Source: Eubacterium sp.
GTDB taxonomy: Bacteria > Bacillota > Clostridia > Eubacteriales > Eubacteriaceae
Reading direction: 5' to 3'
Assembly (NCBI GenBank): GCA_030524435.1
Contig: JAUNGS010000001.1
Location: 1 to 32,318 of the forward strand
DNA length: 32,318 nucleotides
The notes under the pieces are model-generated. The model was not told where the DNA came from and made no database searches. It saw only the letters and a list, made by a program, of their open reading frames with translations. The translations under genes and the position numbers were made by a program. How positions within the stretch are numbered: the stretch's first letter is position 1; each line of letters opens with the position of its first letter. Shown here piece by piece: positions 1-7,230 of this stretch.

Positions 1-48
1 ATTTCTCTATTCGAGAAACTCTCTCGCACTCAACTGACTAAAGTCTAT

Positions 49-90
49 AAAAAAAGGCCCGGCCGGAGAAAACACTCTCCAGCCAGGCCC
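49..90 (-). terminator. Rho-independent terminator of the DUF1659/DUF2922 pair
   Basis: Read on the minus strand, a GC-rich hairpin (56-90; arms of about 14 bp built from GGCC, GGC and GGAGA blocks) is followed by seven U (49-55). It lies downstream of the DUF2922 gene. Bases 1-48 show no gene or other recognisable signal. Confidence 0.85.
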
Positions 91-100
91 GAGATACAGC

Positions 101-122
101 AAAGCCCCCTTCGGGGGCTTTT
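101..122 (-). terminator. Short GC-rich hairpin, auxiliary terminator
   Basis: AAAGCCCCC and GGGGGCTTT form a 9-bp stem with a very small loop, just after the DUF2922 stop codon. The minus-strand U tract is poor, so this is probably a helper to the stronger hairpin at 49-90, or an RNA-protecting 3' end. Confidence 0.55.
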
Positions 123-130
123 GCAGTGCC

Positions 131-355
131 TTAGAAAACGATGGGTTCCTTTTCGGTGCGCACCTTGATGGCAGAATTCAGGGACACCAGCGAAGCGCCG
201 CCGTAGGTAAAGACGCCGGAGGCTAAAATTCCGGCGGTGGATTCCAGAATCACCGCATTGTCCAGATTTGCATTGAAGTCGGCAATGCGCATGCCCTGGG
301 CCTTGCCGTCACCGCGCTTAAAGCTTAAGACGAGTTCGTTTTGGATTGTTTTCAT
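131..355 (-). CDS. DUF2922 family small protein
   Basis: This is a 74-residue protein matching the DUF2922 family, whose members are about 70 residues and of unknown function. It starts MKTIQNELVLSF and carries the typical central stretch (NANLDNAVI, then STAGILASGVF). The ATG at 353-355 is chosen because TAAGGAGGT lies at ideal spacing; an open frame extending further upstream has no ribosome site and runs into the preceding gene. It is the second gene of a pair with DUF1659, the usual arrangement in Firmicutes, with only 11 bases between them. No catalytic motif or membrane segment is visible. Family call secure, function unknown. Confidence 0.85.
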   Translation of the reverse strand: MKTIQNELVLSFKRGDGKAQGMRIADFNANLDNAVILESTAGILASGVFTYGGASLVSLNSAIKVRTEKEPIVF

Positions 356-366
356 AAAAGACCTCC

Positions 367-591
367 TTAGGCAGCTTCTTCCGTCAGGGAAACGACGGAA
401 ACCTTCTGGTAATCGACGGGGGTGGCCGTCTGCAGGCCTGTGATCCAGCGGCATACAGAATAGATGCTCTGGTTATCGGCCTCCGGGGCAATTTCACCGT
501 ACACCTTGGTGCGCTTCGACTTGGTGCCGTCCTCGGCAGACATTTCGGTGATAATCCGCAGGGTGTTGCTTTTCAGCTCTTCTCTGATCAT
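367..591 (-). CDS. DUF1659 family small protein
   Basis: A 74-residue protein of the DUF1659 family, the regular partner of DUF2922. The N-terminal half contains TLRIITEMSAEDG and KRTKVYGEIAPEA, and the end has VSVVSLTEEA. CCAAGGAGGT precedes the ATG at good spacing. It is followed after 11 bases by the DUF2922 gene and the pair ends in the terminator at 49-90. It lies 62 bases downstream of the MATE gene with no clear hairpin between, so it could be read from the MATE promoter or from its own. Biological role unknown in the family. Confidence 0.85.
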   Translation of the reverse strand: MIREELKSNTLRIITEMSAEDGTKSKRTKVYGEIAPEADNQSIYSVCRWITGLQTATPVDYQKVSVVSLTEEAA

Positions 592-653
592 GAGTGACCT
601 CCTTGGGTTTTGATGGGGATACTACCGAAATTTTTCAAAATCCTTAAATTTTT

Positions 654-2006
654 TTATGCCCTTGAAATCACCGTGTTGGTTTTCCATCGGCCGCTTTTCA
701 AGTAAACTGCACAGATCGCCAGGGACAGCAGGGTGGCCAGGGGGGAGGCAAAACCCAGGTAATAGATAGATATTCCCGGAATCAAGCTTAATGCAAAGGC
801 CAGGGGCACCCGCACTGTAAAGGTGGCAATCAGGCTGTGGACCATGGGAAAGACGGCGTGGCCGCAGCCGCTGAAAAAGGCGTTGAAGCAAAACACAAAG
901 CAGACCACCACCGTGTCCAGGCTGTAGGATTTCATATAGAGGGCCGACATGGCGACCACCTCAGCGTCGGTGGTGAAAATTCTGGTCAAAAGCTCCGGCT
1001 TAAACTGACAGAACAGGCAGAAGGCCACCCCCCAGACCAGGGTGAAGGCGATGCCCAGCTTCAGGCTTTTAATACAGCGGTCGTTCTGTCCAGCGCCGCT
1101 GTTCTGGGCTGTGGCCACCGACACCGCCGAGGCGAAGGCCGAGATGGGCAAAAAGACAAAGACGATGACCTTCTCCACAACCCCCACCGAGGCCGAGGCC
1201 GTCAGGCCCATGGCGTTGATGATGGCGGTGATGATCAAAAAAGAGATATTGATCAGGCCATCCTGGAGGGCGATGGGCGCCCCCAGGGTAAAGATCTTGC
1301 CCGCCTTGCCCAAATCGATTTTAAAGTGCTTTTTGGAAAAGGGGAAGGGAAAGCCCCGCCGCCAGAGATAGCTAACCGCGGCAATGAAGCTGATCCCCTG
1401 GGAGGCGGTGGTGGCCAGAGCTGCCCCAGCGGCTCCCATATGGCACAGGGCCACCAGCACGAAATCCCCCAGGATATTGATGACACAGGCGATGGCCACG
1501 AAAACCAGGGGGCTTTTGGAGTCGCCCATACCCCTGAAAATACCGCTGATGGCATTGTAGCCCACAATAAAGGGCACCCCGCAGGCACAGATAAAAATAT
1601 AATCGCAGGTGGCCTCAAAGGAAGCCTCGGGGGTCTGCATCCACAGGGTAAACTGACGACTTAAAGCCGTCATCACCAAAGTCAGTATCACTGCAAAAAC
1701 CGCGAAAATACAGGCGATGGTGCCCACGGTGACGGCGGCATCCTCATCCTTTTTGGCCCCTAGATACTGGCCGATGAGGATGGTTCCCCCGGTGGTGAGG
1801 CCCAAAATCACACCGGTGACGGTCTGCATGACCTGGCTGCCCGTGGCCACAGCAGAAACCCCGGCGGCGTTGTCAAACTGACCGACGATAAACAAATCGG
1901 CGGCGCCGTAAAAGGCCTGGAGCAAGCTGGCCAAAAGAAACGGAATAGAAAACTTTAAAAGGGCGCTGCCCAGGTTTCCCCGGGTCAGCGTCAGGGCATC
2001 GTTCAT
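654..2006 (-). CDS. MATE family multidrug/Na+ efflux transporter
   Basis: A 450-residue polytopic membrane protein of the MATE (MOP superfamily) type, which exports cationic drugs or metabolites in exchange for Na+ or H+. Visible landmarks are the N-terminal FSIPFLLASLLQAFYGAADLFIVGQF, here broken as LLQAFYGAADLF then IVGQF, and the second-half repeat starting LGAPIALQDGLIN; about 12 membrane segments are expected and length is normal. The start is the ATG at 2004-2006 behind TAAGGAGGT; the longer upstream frame reads through a terminator hairpin and is not credible. A promoter, a dyad and a leader terminator precede the gene, implying control of transcription both at initiation and in the leader. 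Substrate cannot be told. Confidence 0.9.
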   Translation of the reverse strand: MNDALTLTRGNLGSALLKFSIPFLLASLLQAFYGAADLFIVGQFDNAAGVSAVATGSQVMQTVTGVILGLTTGGTILIGQYLGAKKDEDAAVTVGTIACIFAVFAVILTLVMTALSRQFTLWMQTPEASFEATCDYIFICACGVPFIVGYNAISGIFRGMGDSKSPLVFVAIACVINILGDFVLVALCHMGAAGAALATTASQGISFIAAVSYLWRRGFPFPFSKKHFKIDLGKAGKIFTLGAPIALQDGLINISFLIITAIINAMGLTASASVGVVEKVIVFVFLPISAFASAVSVATAQNSGAGQNDRCIKSLKLGIAFTLVWGVAFCLFCQFKPELLTRIFTTDAEVVAMSALYMKSYSLDTVVVCFVFCFNAFFSGCGHAVFPMVHSLIATFTVRVPLAFALSLIPGISIYYLGFASPLATLLSLAICAVYLKSGRWKTNTVISRA

Positions 2007-2026
2007 GGTAAACCTCCTTAAATAAC

Positions 2027-2074
2027 AAAAAAAGCTGGCTAAGGCAGTCGGTATAACCAACCATCTTATCCAGC
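2027..2074 (-). promoter_or_regulatory. Leader terminator (candidate attenuator) of the MATE gene
   Basis: On the minus strand a long hairpin (2034-2074) has arms GCTGG/CCAGC, TAAG/CTTA and an inner eight pairs (two G-U) closing a three-base loop, and is followed at once by seven U (2027-2033). It lies about 50 bases downstream of the predicted transcription start and directly before the ribosome site of the MATE gene, so default transcription should stop before the gene. Some signal must allow read-through. The upstream leader (2075-2125) contains GGGTGTACGCAAGACG but I do not recognise a known riboswitch class. Confidence 0.7.
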
Positions 2075-2126
2075 GTCTTGCGTACACCCTCCGATGTGGC
2101 AAATAAATACGTTTTTAATTTTACGC

Positions 2127-2160
2127 TCCCTATTGTAAAGGGACTGCAGCTTTTTGTCAA
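2127..2160 (-). promoter_or_regulatory. MATE gene promoter with overlapping dyad
   Basis: TTGACA (2155-2160) and TACAAT (2132-2137) are separated by exactly 17 bases on the minus strand. A dyad TCCCT-N7-AGGGA (2127-2143) spans the -10 box, the position expected for a repressor site. The predicted start is near 2125, giving a leader of about 120 bases. Confidence 0.8.
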
Positions 2161-2164
2161 GCCC

Positions 2165-2623
2165 CTAGTCGGGTAAAATAATACTATCCATCGGTTTTAC
2201 CAGAGACAACAGGATAATTCTAAAGGCTTCGTCCTCCTCGGGACTTCTCTTTTTGATCCGCCTGGCGTGGCCGGATTTTCTAAGCTTCTGGTTCAGATAG
2301 CGCTTGTAGAGCAGCTCGTCGATGTTGGCGGCGCTGTAGATAAAGCCGTCGGGGTGGATGACGCTCATGGCCTTCTCCAAAACCATCGAGGCCAGTCCGT
2401 AGTCGTGGGTGACGACGATGTCCTGGGGCGTGGTGATCTCCACAATTTTAAAATCACTGGCATCCCGGCCGGAATCCACGGTGATGACCTCGCTGCCGTC
2501 GTCCTCAAGGTCGTGATTTCTGTCCGAGACCATGGTCAGGGGCAGCTGGTACTGGGCTGCAATTTCTGTACAGATATTTTTGACGCCCCTGGGGCAGGCG
2601 TCGGCGTCGATGATGATGCGCAT
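2165..2623 (-). CDS. YaiI/YqxD family protein (DUF188, PIN-like)
   Basis: A 152-residue protein of the YaiI/YqxD/DUF188 family. It starts MRIIIDADACPRG, the family signature with acidic residues resembling a PIN-like nuclease fold, and contains VDSGRDASDFKI and the acidic strand IVVTHDYGLA. Members are 145-155 residues, so it is complete. Biochemical activity is not firmly established for the family. The ATG overlaps the stop of the upstream membrane-protein gene (TGATG at 2621-2625), which implies translational coupling, and a GGAGG lies inside the end of that gene. Confidence 0.9.
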   Translation of the reverse strand: MRIIIDADACPRGVKNICTEIAAQYQLPLTMVSDRNHDLEDDGSEVITVDSGRDASDFKIVEITTPQDIVVTHDYGLASMVLEKAMSVIHPDGFIYSAANIDELLYKRYLNQKLRKSGHARRIKKRSPEEDEAFRIILLSLVKPMDSIILPD

Positions 2624-3108
2624 CAGGATGGACCTCCTTTGTCTGAAAGCTCGGCGGCCAGCTCCGAGGGCTGTCTTTTGCCGCCTTTCATACGCTTGAT
2701 ATCAATGTAATACATGCCGATGTGTTCCACAAGGGCCAGAATAAAGACGATGCCTCCGAAAAGCGTGATCAGCGCCAGGATTTTCGAAGCATCGGTGAAG
2801 ATTTCAAAAATCAGGCCGGCGGGGTAGAGGAGGAAAAGCACCGGCATCAGCCTTTTAAAAAAAGCAAAAATTTTTAATACCCGGCGCCGGTCAGAAACCC
2901 TTCCCCGGGCCAGAAGATAGCGATAGCCCCAATAGCCGCAGTTTTGCAAAAGCACGAGGATCAAAAGCGCCCCCGGAATCATAAACCGGAGATCTGTGCC
3001 GTAGCCCAGGGTTGTGTCCACCGTGTAGATCAGGTAGCCGCAGACAAAGACGGTGATGAGCTCGCTTACAAGAAAGCGGTGATAGCGGCGGGCATTTTCT
3101 TCTTCCAT
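2623..3108 (-). CDS. Small four-helix membrane protein, unknown function
   Basis: A 161-residue protein that I cannot place in a named family. Four hydrophobic stretches are visible at roughly residues 13-31, 41-62, 87-107 and 110-130, with a basic patch between the second and third and a charged C-terminal tail. CAGGAGGC precedes the ATG at good spacing. The gene overlaps the DUF188 gene by the TGATG junction, so the two form an operon, read from the promoter at 3160-3189. Confidence 0.75.
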   Translation of the reverse strand: MEEENARRYHRFLVSELITVFVCGYLIYTVDTTLGYGTDLRFMIPGALLILVLLQNCGYWGYRYLLARGRVSDRRRVLKIFAFFKRLMPVLFLLYPAGLIFEIFTDASKILALITLFGGIVFILALVEHIGMYYIDIKRMKGGKRQPSELAAELSDKGGPS

Positions 3109-3159
3109 AAAAGCCTCCTGTTTTTAATACGGCCTCTGCCGAAGCATGCCGTTAACTTT

Positions 3160-3189
3160 ATTATAGCACAGTCTGACTTTTTTTGTCAG
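3160..3189 (-). promoter_or_regulatory. Promoter of the membrane protein-DUF188 operon
   Basis: On the minus strand CTGACA (3184-3189), an 18-base spacer and TATAAT (3160-3165) preceded by TGC as an extended -10. It lies 52 bases upstream of the ATG at 3108. Confidence 0.6.
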
Positions 3190-3298
3190 CCGCAAAGCCG
3201 GGGATTTCACTTTTACAGGAAAAACCAGCTTTTCGCAGTCTGACAGAAACTTCCCTTTAAAATTTAGCCGGAAAAGCCATAAAATTTCCTCAAACCCA

Positions 3299-3327
3299 TT
3301 GACAAATGCCAACTTTACGTCTATAAT
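3299..3327 (+). promoter_or_regulatory. Consensus promoter of tRNA-Ser
   Basis: A perfect TTGACA (3299-3304), 17-base spacer and perfect TATAAT (3322-3327). The predicted start is near 3334, about 47 bases before the tRNA, as expected for a strong stable-RNA promoter. Confidence 0.9.
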
Positions 3328-3380
3328 AAATAACTGTCTCACAATTGGATAAAATCGCGTTGAGAGCAGTTTGGATCTGC

Positions 3381-3473
3381 GGAGAGATGTCTGAGCTGGT
3401 TGAAGGAGCACGCCTGGAAAGCGTGTGTACATTAAATAGTGTACCGAGGGTTCGAATCCCTCTCTCTCCGCCA
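3381..3473 (+). tRNA. tRNA-Ser (anticodon GGA)
   Basis: The acceptor arms GGAGAGA and TCTCTCC pair over seven bases, with discriminator G and an encoded CCA (3471-3473). The anticodon stem CACGC/GCGTG encloses CTGGAAA, with anticodon GGA at 3416-3418, reading UCC and UCU. The long variable arm (GTGTAC...GTAC region) is typical of a class II serine tRNA, and the T arm has GGTTCGAATCC. It is a single-gene transcription unit with its own promoter and terminator. Confidence 0.97.
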
Positions 3474-3489
3474 TTAATTTTAAAGTTCA

Positions 3490-3514
3490 GCGTCGGGTTG
3501 TCCGGCGCTTTTTT
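3490..3514 (+). terminator. Terminator of tRNA-Ser
   Basis: The arms GCGTCGG and CCGGCGC form seven pairs (one G-U) around a five-base loop and are followed by six T. Confidence 0.85.
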
Positions 3515-3577
3515 CTTTATCAAAAATCGTCGGCGGCACGCACAGATTCACTAGAAAGATAGAATTCGAGGAATAAC

Positions 3578-4135
3578 ATGGCTAAAAAAGTCTCAGAAGT
3601 TTATCAATATGCTTTTCGCCTGCACCAGCAGGGAGAATACGAAAAAGCCCTGGACGTCTACAAAAAAATCATCGTCCAATGCCCCAATTCAAGAAGCGCC
3701 GTCATGGCCAAGAAACGCAGCGAGGAAATCGAGGATATTCTGTCGGCTCGCCTCAGACGGGAAAACGCCGCCAAAAAGGCTGCGGCCAAACAGGAGAAAA
3801 AGGCCACCAAGCCCATTCCCACCGACGCCGACCGTCTGGAGATTTTTCCCTTTTTATCGGGAACCGTCCTCTGTGCCGGTATCATCTTGCCCCTGCTCAT
3901 TCACCTGATCATCTCCCACATGGATCTCTTTGCCGGAGCAACGACCTCCAAGGTCTTTTTCCTGAGCAGCACCGGCACCTCAGCCCTGGCGCTGATTCTG
4001 GCGATTGTGGGCTTTACCAAGGGGAAAATTGCCCCGAAATGGAGAAAGCGCAGCCTGATCTGGATGATTTTGTCTGCCATCGCCACCGTCATCTTTTTAG
4101 TGCTCGTCATTCTTATACAAAATCAGATCATCTAA
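3578..4135 (+). CDS. TPR-like N-terminus membrane protein, unknown function
   Basis: A 185-residue protein with two visible parts. Residues about 7-55 look like one and a half tetratricopeptide repeats (YQYAFRLHQQGEYEKALDVY, then KKIIVQCPNS), followed by a highly basic Ala/Lys-rich linker at 57-77. The rest holds three hydrophobic segments near 92-113, 126-147 and 157-181. The arrangement suggests a membrane-anchored cytosolic interaction module; no enzymatic motif is seen. CGAGGA precedes the ATG. No strong promoter is visible after the tRNA terminator, so some expression may be read-through. The hairpin at 4164-4186 ends it. Confidence 0.75.
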   Translation: MAKKVSEVYQYAFRLHQQGEYEKALDVYKKIIVQCPNSRSAVMAKKRSEEIEDILSARLRRENAAKKAAAKQEKKATKPIPTDADRLEIFPFLSGTVLCAGIILPLLIHLIISHMDLFAGATTSKVFFLSSTGTSALALILAIVGFTKGKIAPKWRKRSLIWMILSAIATVIFLVLVILIQNQII

Positions 4136-4163
4136 CCCGCCGGGGCCTGGCGCTCTGGCTTTT

Positions 4164-4186
4164 GCCAGCAATTGCTGGCTTTTTTT
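4164..4186 (+). terminator. Terminator abutting the ClC ribosome site
   Basis: A perfect GCCAGC/GCTGGC hairpin with an AATT loop is followed by seven T, and the T run touches the GGAGG of the ClC gene. The 5' arm can alternatively pair with CTGGC at 4155-4159 (loop TTTT), which would dissolve the terminator. It may therefore end the upstream gene or attenuate the ClC gene. Confidence 0.75.
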
Positions 4187-4198
4187 GGAGGTAAAGGC

Positions 4199-5815
4199 AT
4201 GTTCAGTTTTAAAGATTTTAATCCTGTCCAGAAGAAAAACGAGGCTGCTGTCCTCATCGACAGCACCAAAAATCTGAAGTACAAGCTGGCCCTGGAGGGG
4301 GTGGCCGTGGGCATTGTATCGGGGCTCATCGCCGTCGTTTACCGTTTTGCCCTGACCTATTCGGAGCAGGAGCTCAGGCTGGTGCTGACCCAGGCCAAGG
4401 GCAATCCCGGCGCCATGGCCCTCTGGTTTTTGCTTCTGATTTTCATGGCCCTGACCGTCGGCTTTTTAATCCGCTGGGAGCCCATGATCTCCGGCAGCGG
4501 TATTCCCCAGGTGGAGGGCGAACTGGAGGGACATTTTGAGACCAACTGGCTGAAGGTGCTTGTGGGCAAGCTTGTGGGCGGCGTCCTCTGTATCCTGGGG
4601 GGCCTGTCTTTGGGCCGGGAGGGCCCCTCGGTGCAGCTGGGGGCCATGGGCGGCAAGGGTTTTTCTAAAATCTTCAAGCGCCTCAATGTCGAGGAGCGCT
4701 ACCTTATGACCTGCGGCGCCAGCGCCGGGCTGGCGGCAGCCTTCAACGCCCCCCTGGCCGGGGTTATGTTCTCCCTGGAGGAGGTTCACAAGAGCTTTTC
4801 AGTCTCGGTGCTCTTCTGTGCCATGACCGCCTCGGTGACGGCAGATTTCATCTCCAAGCTCTTCTTCGGCATGTCCACGGTCTTTAATTTTCCCGTGTCG
4901 GCGGGAATTCCCCTAAAGGCCTACGGCTGGATCGTTCTTTTGGGGGTGGTGCTGGGCATCTGCGGCGCCCTTTACAATAGAGCACTGTCTTTATCCCAGG
5001 GCTTCTATGGCAAAATGAAGCGTCTGCCCGCCGTCCTCAAGCCTGTCATCCCCTTTGTGGCCGCCGGTATTTTGGGCTTTACCCTGCCCGAGGTTTTGGG
5101 CGGCGGCCACGCCATGATCACAGATCTCCAGGACGGCAGACTAGCCCTGGGCGCCATGGCCCTGCTGCTGGCGGCAAAATTTCTGTTCTCAATGCTGAGC
5201 TTTGGCTCCGGCGCCCCCGGCGGTATCTTCTTTCCGCTTTTGGTCCTGGGGGCCTACATCGGCGGCATCTTCGGCAAACTGGCCATCGGCACCGGCACCA
5301 TCGAGGCCCAGTACCTCAACAATTTCATCATCCTGGCCATGGCCGGCTATTTCACCGCCATCGTCCGGGCACCCATCACCGGCATTGTGCTCATCACCGA
5401 GATGACGGGCTCCCTGGACCACCTGCTCTCCCTGTCGGTGGTGGCCATTGTGGCCGAGATCACCGCCGCAGGGCTGGGGGCCGAGCCCGTCTACGAAATG
5501 CTTTTAGACAAGCTTTTGGCCCGCCGGGGCGCCAAGCCCGTCGAGGCCGCCGGAGACAAAACCCTGCTCACCGTGGCAGTCCAGCAGGGCTCTCTGGCCG
5601 CAGAAACACAGATAGCCGACCTTTCCTGGCCCGAGGCCTGCCTGCTGGTGTCCATCCGCCGGGGTGACAAGGAGATCATCCCCCGGGGCGATACCCTGAT
5701 CCTTCCGGCGGACACCCTGGTGGCCCTAACCGACGAAGCCCGTTTTGTACCGGTCAGCCGGGGGCTTCATCAGCTCTGTGATGACAGCAGTGATTGGGGA
5801 AAAGGCGAGGTTTGA
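4199..5815 (+). CDS. ClC-family Cl-/H+ antiporter with C-terminal TrkA-C domain
   Basis: A 538-residue ClC chloride channel/antiporter. The selectivity-filter motifs are all present: GSGIP (about 99-103), GREGP (139-143, with gating glutamate E141) and GGIFFP in the second half. The AFNAPLAGVMFSLEE segment retains the glutamate (about E195) that marks proton-coupled exchangers rather than channels, and the GREGP form argues against a fluoride-type ClC. After the membrane part, the last 80 residues (ACLLVSIRRGDKEIIPRGDT) form a TrkA-C/RCK_C ligand-binding domain. The ATG at 4199 is chosen over an upstream TTG because GGAGG lies 7 bases before it. The YbaK-type gene follows after 25 bases and is probably co-transcribed. 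Confidence 0.95.
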   Translation: MFSFKDFNPVQKKNEAAVLIDSTKNLKYKLALEGVAVGIVSGLIAVVYRFALTYSEQELRLVLTQAKGNPGAMALWFLLLIFMALTVGFLIRWEPMISGSGIPQVEGELEGHFETNWLKVLVGKLVGGVLCILGGLSLGREGPSVQLGAMGGKGFSKIFKRLNVEERYLMTCGASAGLAAAFNAPLAGVMFSLEEVHKSFSVSVLFCAMTASVTADFISKLFFGMSTVFNFPVSAGIPLKAYGWIVLLGVVLGICGALYNRALSLSQGFYGKMKRLPAVLKPVIPFVAAGILGFTLPEVLGGGHAMITDLQDGRLALGAMALLLAAKFLFSMLSFGSGAPGGIFFPLLVLGAYIGGIFGKLAIGTGTIEAQYLNNFIILAMAGYFTAIVRAPITGIVLITEMTGSLDHLLSLSVVAIVAEITAAGLGAEPVYEMLLDKLLARRGAKPVEAAGDKTLLTVAVQQGSLAAETQIADLSWPEACLLVSIRRGDKEIIPRGDTLILPADTLVALTDEARFVPVSRGLHQLCDDSSDWGKGEV

Positions 5816-5840
5816 ATTTAATAATAAAATGGAGAAAACT

Positions 5841-6332
5841 ATGAACAAACAAGAAATTTATGACTTTTTAACCCACAGAGGAATTCAGTACGAGACCACT
5901 GAACACCCTGCCGTGTACAATATGGAGGAGCTGGCACAGGTAGATCTGCCCTATCCAGAGGCCGACGCCAAAAATCTTTTTGTCCGTGACAGTAAAAAGA
6001 AAAATTATTACCTCATCTCCGTCAAGGGGGATAAGCAGGTCGACCTCAAGGCCTTCAGAAAAAGATTCGAGACCAAGCCCCTGTCCTTCGCCTCCGCCGA
6101 AGATTTAATGGCGCTGCTAAAGCTCATTCCCGGGGCCGTCTCACCCCTCGGTCTGTTAAATGATGCCGAGGGCATCGTGTATTTTTTCATCGACCAGGAT
6201 TTCATCGACGCACCCGGACTCATCGGTGTCCATCCCAATGACAACACGGCCACGGTCTGGCTCAAAACCGAGGATCTTATTGATCTTATAAAGGACCATG
6301 GGAATCCGGTTCAGGTTGTCAGTTTTGAATGA
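5841..6332 (+). CDS. YbaK/ProX-type aminoacyl-tRNA deacylase
   Basis: A 163-residue protein of the YbaK/ProX (INS-like) editing family, which removes wrongly attached amino acids (Ala or Cys from tRNA-Pro in studied members). Visible landmarks are TTEHPAVYNMEEL, KNLFVRDSKKKNYYLISVKGDKQVDLK (spanning about residues 45-70, with the conserved lysines) and the late GVHPNDNTATVWL strand. Length is normal for a free-standing domain. The ATG at 5841 follows GGAG by seven bases; a longer frame overlapping the ClC gene has no ribosome site. Which tRNA it edits cannot be told from sequence alone. Confidence 0.9.
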   Translation: MNKQEIYDFLTHRGIQYETTEHPAVYNMEELAQVDLPYPEADAKNLFVRDSKKKNYYLISVKGDKQVDLKAFRKRFETKPLSFASAEDLMALLKLIPGAVSPLGLLNDAEGIVYFFIDQDFIDAPGLIGVHPNDNTATVWLKTEDLIDLIKDHGNPVQVVSFE

Positions 6333-6384
6333 GGCAGCCTGTGCTGCCCAGTATTTACGTACTGCACCTCGACCGAGATATCTT

Positions 6385-6423
6385 CCCTATTTGCTAAAAA
6401 TGGCAAATAGGGTTATTTTTTTA
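6385..6423 (+). terminator. Terminator after the ClC-YbaK operon
   Basis: A perfect 10-bp stem CCCTATTTGC/GCAAATAGGG with an eight-base loop is followed by a T-rich tract. It separates this operon from the convergent TetR gene. A weaker GGCAGC/GCTGCC hairpin sits at about 6333-6348. Confidence 0.9.
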
Positions 6424-6428
6424 TCTTT

Positions 6429-7085
6429 TTAATTTTTGTCCAGGGAAATCCAATAATCGTCGGCAAAGATATTCAATTTGCTGTAATCCATCTGCCGGGC
6501 CACGGCCTCAATTTTGGGCAGTGCAGCCTCCACAATTTCCGAATCCAAAGACAGGTAGGATTTCATAAGCTTTATCAAAATCGTGATCAGACGCTCAAAT
6601 CCCGTATTGATTCGCCCCTGATCCACCAGCTTCAGCACGGCATTCTGAGAAGCGATAAAAATCGCAATGTCGATCAGTGGCTGGGATTCATCCACAGGCG
6701 TCTTTGACAAGGCGGGGAACAGGTTTCTGCAGTAGTCATGGTACAGAATATCAATAACGGTATCCTCTGCCTGAAGAATCAGCGCTTTAAAACGACGATT
6801 ATAATAAAGCGAAAAAAACTGCACATAAAAATAGGCCAAAAGCAGCTCAACACTGGAGAGATCCGGCGCTGCCGAGAGCACCTGAGCGTTGAGATTTTGA
6901 TAATAGCTGCGGACCAGCGTATGGAGCATGTCCTCTTTATTTTTAAAATGGTAGAAAAGAACAGACTGTGAAATGCCTGAGCGGTCGGCAATCTGCCGGG
7001 TGGTAGTATTCGCATAGCCCTGACTGTAAAACAGAGATTTTGCCGTATTGATCAGCTGCTCCTTGGTTTTTTGACTTTTTTTCAT
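6429..7085 (-). CDS. TetR-family regulator (TetR-1), divergent to URO-D-1
   Basis: A 218-residue TetR-type transcription factor. The N-terminal helix-turn-helix spans about residues 8-52 (LINTAKSLFYSQGYANTTTR, then GISQSVLFYHFKNKEDM), and the remaining 165 residues form the helical ligand and dimer domain. The ATG at 7083-7085 is selected because GGGAGG lies eight bases upstream; an ATG 21 bases earlier has no site. It is transcribed away from URO-D-1, and two AGATCATGATC(T/A) palindromes lie between the genes, so it very likely represses both itself and URO-D-1 until an inducer, probably the substrate of that module, is bound. Confidence 0.93.
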   Translation of the reverse strand: MKKSQKTKEQLINTAKSLFYSQGYANTTTRQIADRSGISQSVLFYHFKNKEDMLHTLVRSYYQNLNAQVLSAAPDLSSVELLLAYFYVQFFSLYYNRRFKALILQAEDTVIDILYHDYCRNLFPALSKTPVDESQPLIDIAIFIASQNAVLKLVDQGRINTGFERLITILIKLMKSYLSLDSEIVEAALPKIEAVARQMDYSKLNIFADDYWISLDKN

Positions 7086-7104
7086 AGGTATGACCTCCCG
7101 GGCC

Positions 7105-7133
7105 ATTATAACACGGTAACTTCAAAAATACCA
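7105..7133 (-). promoter_or_regulatory. Candidate TetR-1 promoter
   Basis: On the minus strand TATAAT (7105-7110) lies 17 bases from a weak TGGTAT -35 (7128-7133). The start would be close to the ribosome site. The nearer palindrome (7144-7155) lies just upstream of it. Confidence 0.5.
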
Positions 7134-7143
7134 TGTCACTTTT

Positions 7144-7185
7144 AGATCATGATCAAAAATAGATTGACTTTTTAGATCATGATCT
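7144..7185. promoter_or_regulatory. Twin palindromic operators between TetR-1 and URO-D-1
   Basis: AGATCATGATCA (7144-7155) and the perfect palindrome AGATCATGATCT (7174-7185) start exactly 30 bases apart, close to three helical turns, and both are preceded by TTT. The second copy occupies the spacer of the URO-D-1 promoter, a classic repressor position. The adjoining TetR-1 is the obvious ligand. Confidence 0.8.
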
Positions 7186-7193
7186 ATTATAAT
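7164..7193 (+). promoter_or_regulatory. URO-D-1 promoter
   Basis: TTGACT (7164-7169), an 18-base spacer and TATAAT (7188-7193). The spacer holds the second AGATCATGATCT palindrome. Predicted start about 7200. Confidence 0.8.
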
Positions 7194-7230
7194 GATTTTA
7201 ATAATAAAGAAAACGTTTTAAGGAGGGAAG

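Noticed and set aside
837..1664. Long plus-strand open frame of 275 codons opposite the MATE gene
   Set aside because: Low-complexity composition, no ribosome site, no family; it is a shadow of the GC-rich MATE gene.
2007..2130. Cyclic di-GMP (GEMM) riboswitch in the MATE leader, suggested by ACGCAA and a following ACCGACTGCC
   Set aside because: The GCAAA core, the GNRA loop and the closing stem of that class are not present, so the likeness is superficial. It was kept only as an unclassified attenuator.
4140..4200. Fluoride riboswitch before the ClC gene
   Set aside because: The interval is too short, lacks the conserved elements, and the ClC has the chloride-type GREGP motif rather than that of fluoride antiporters.
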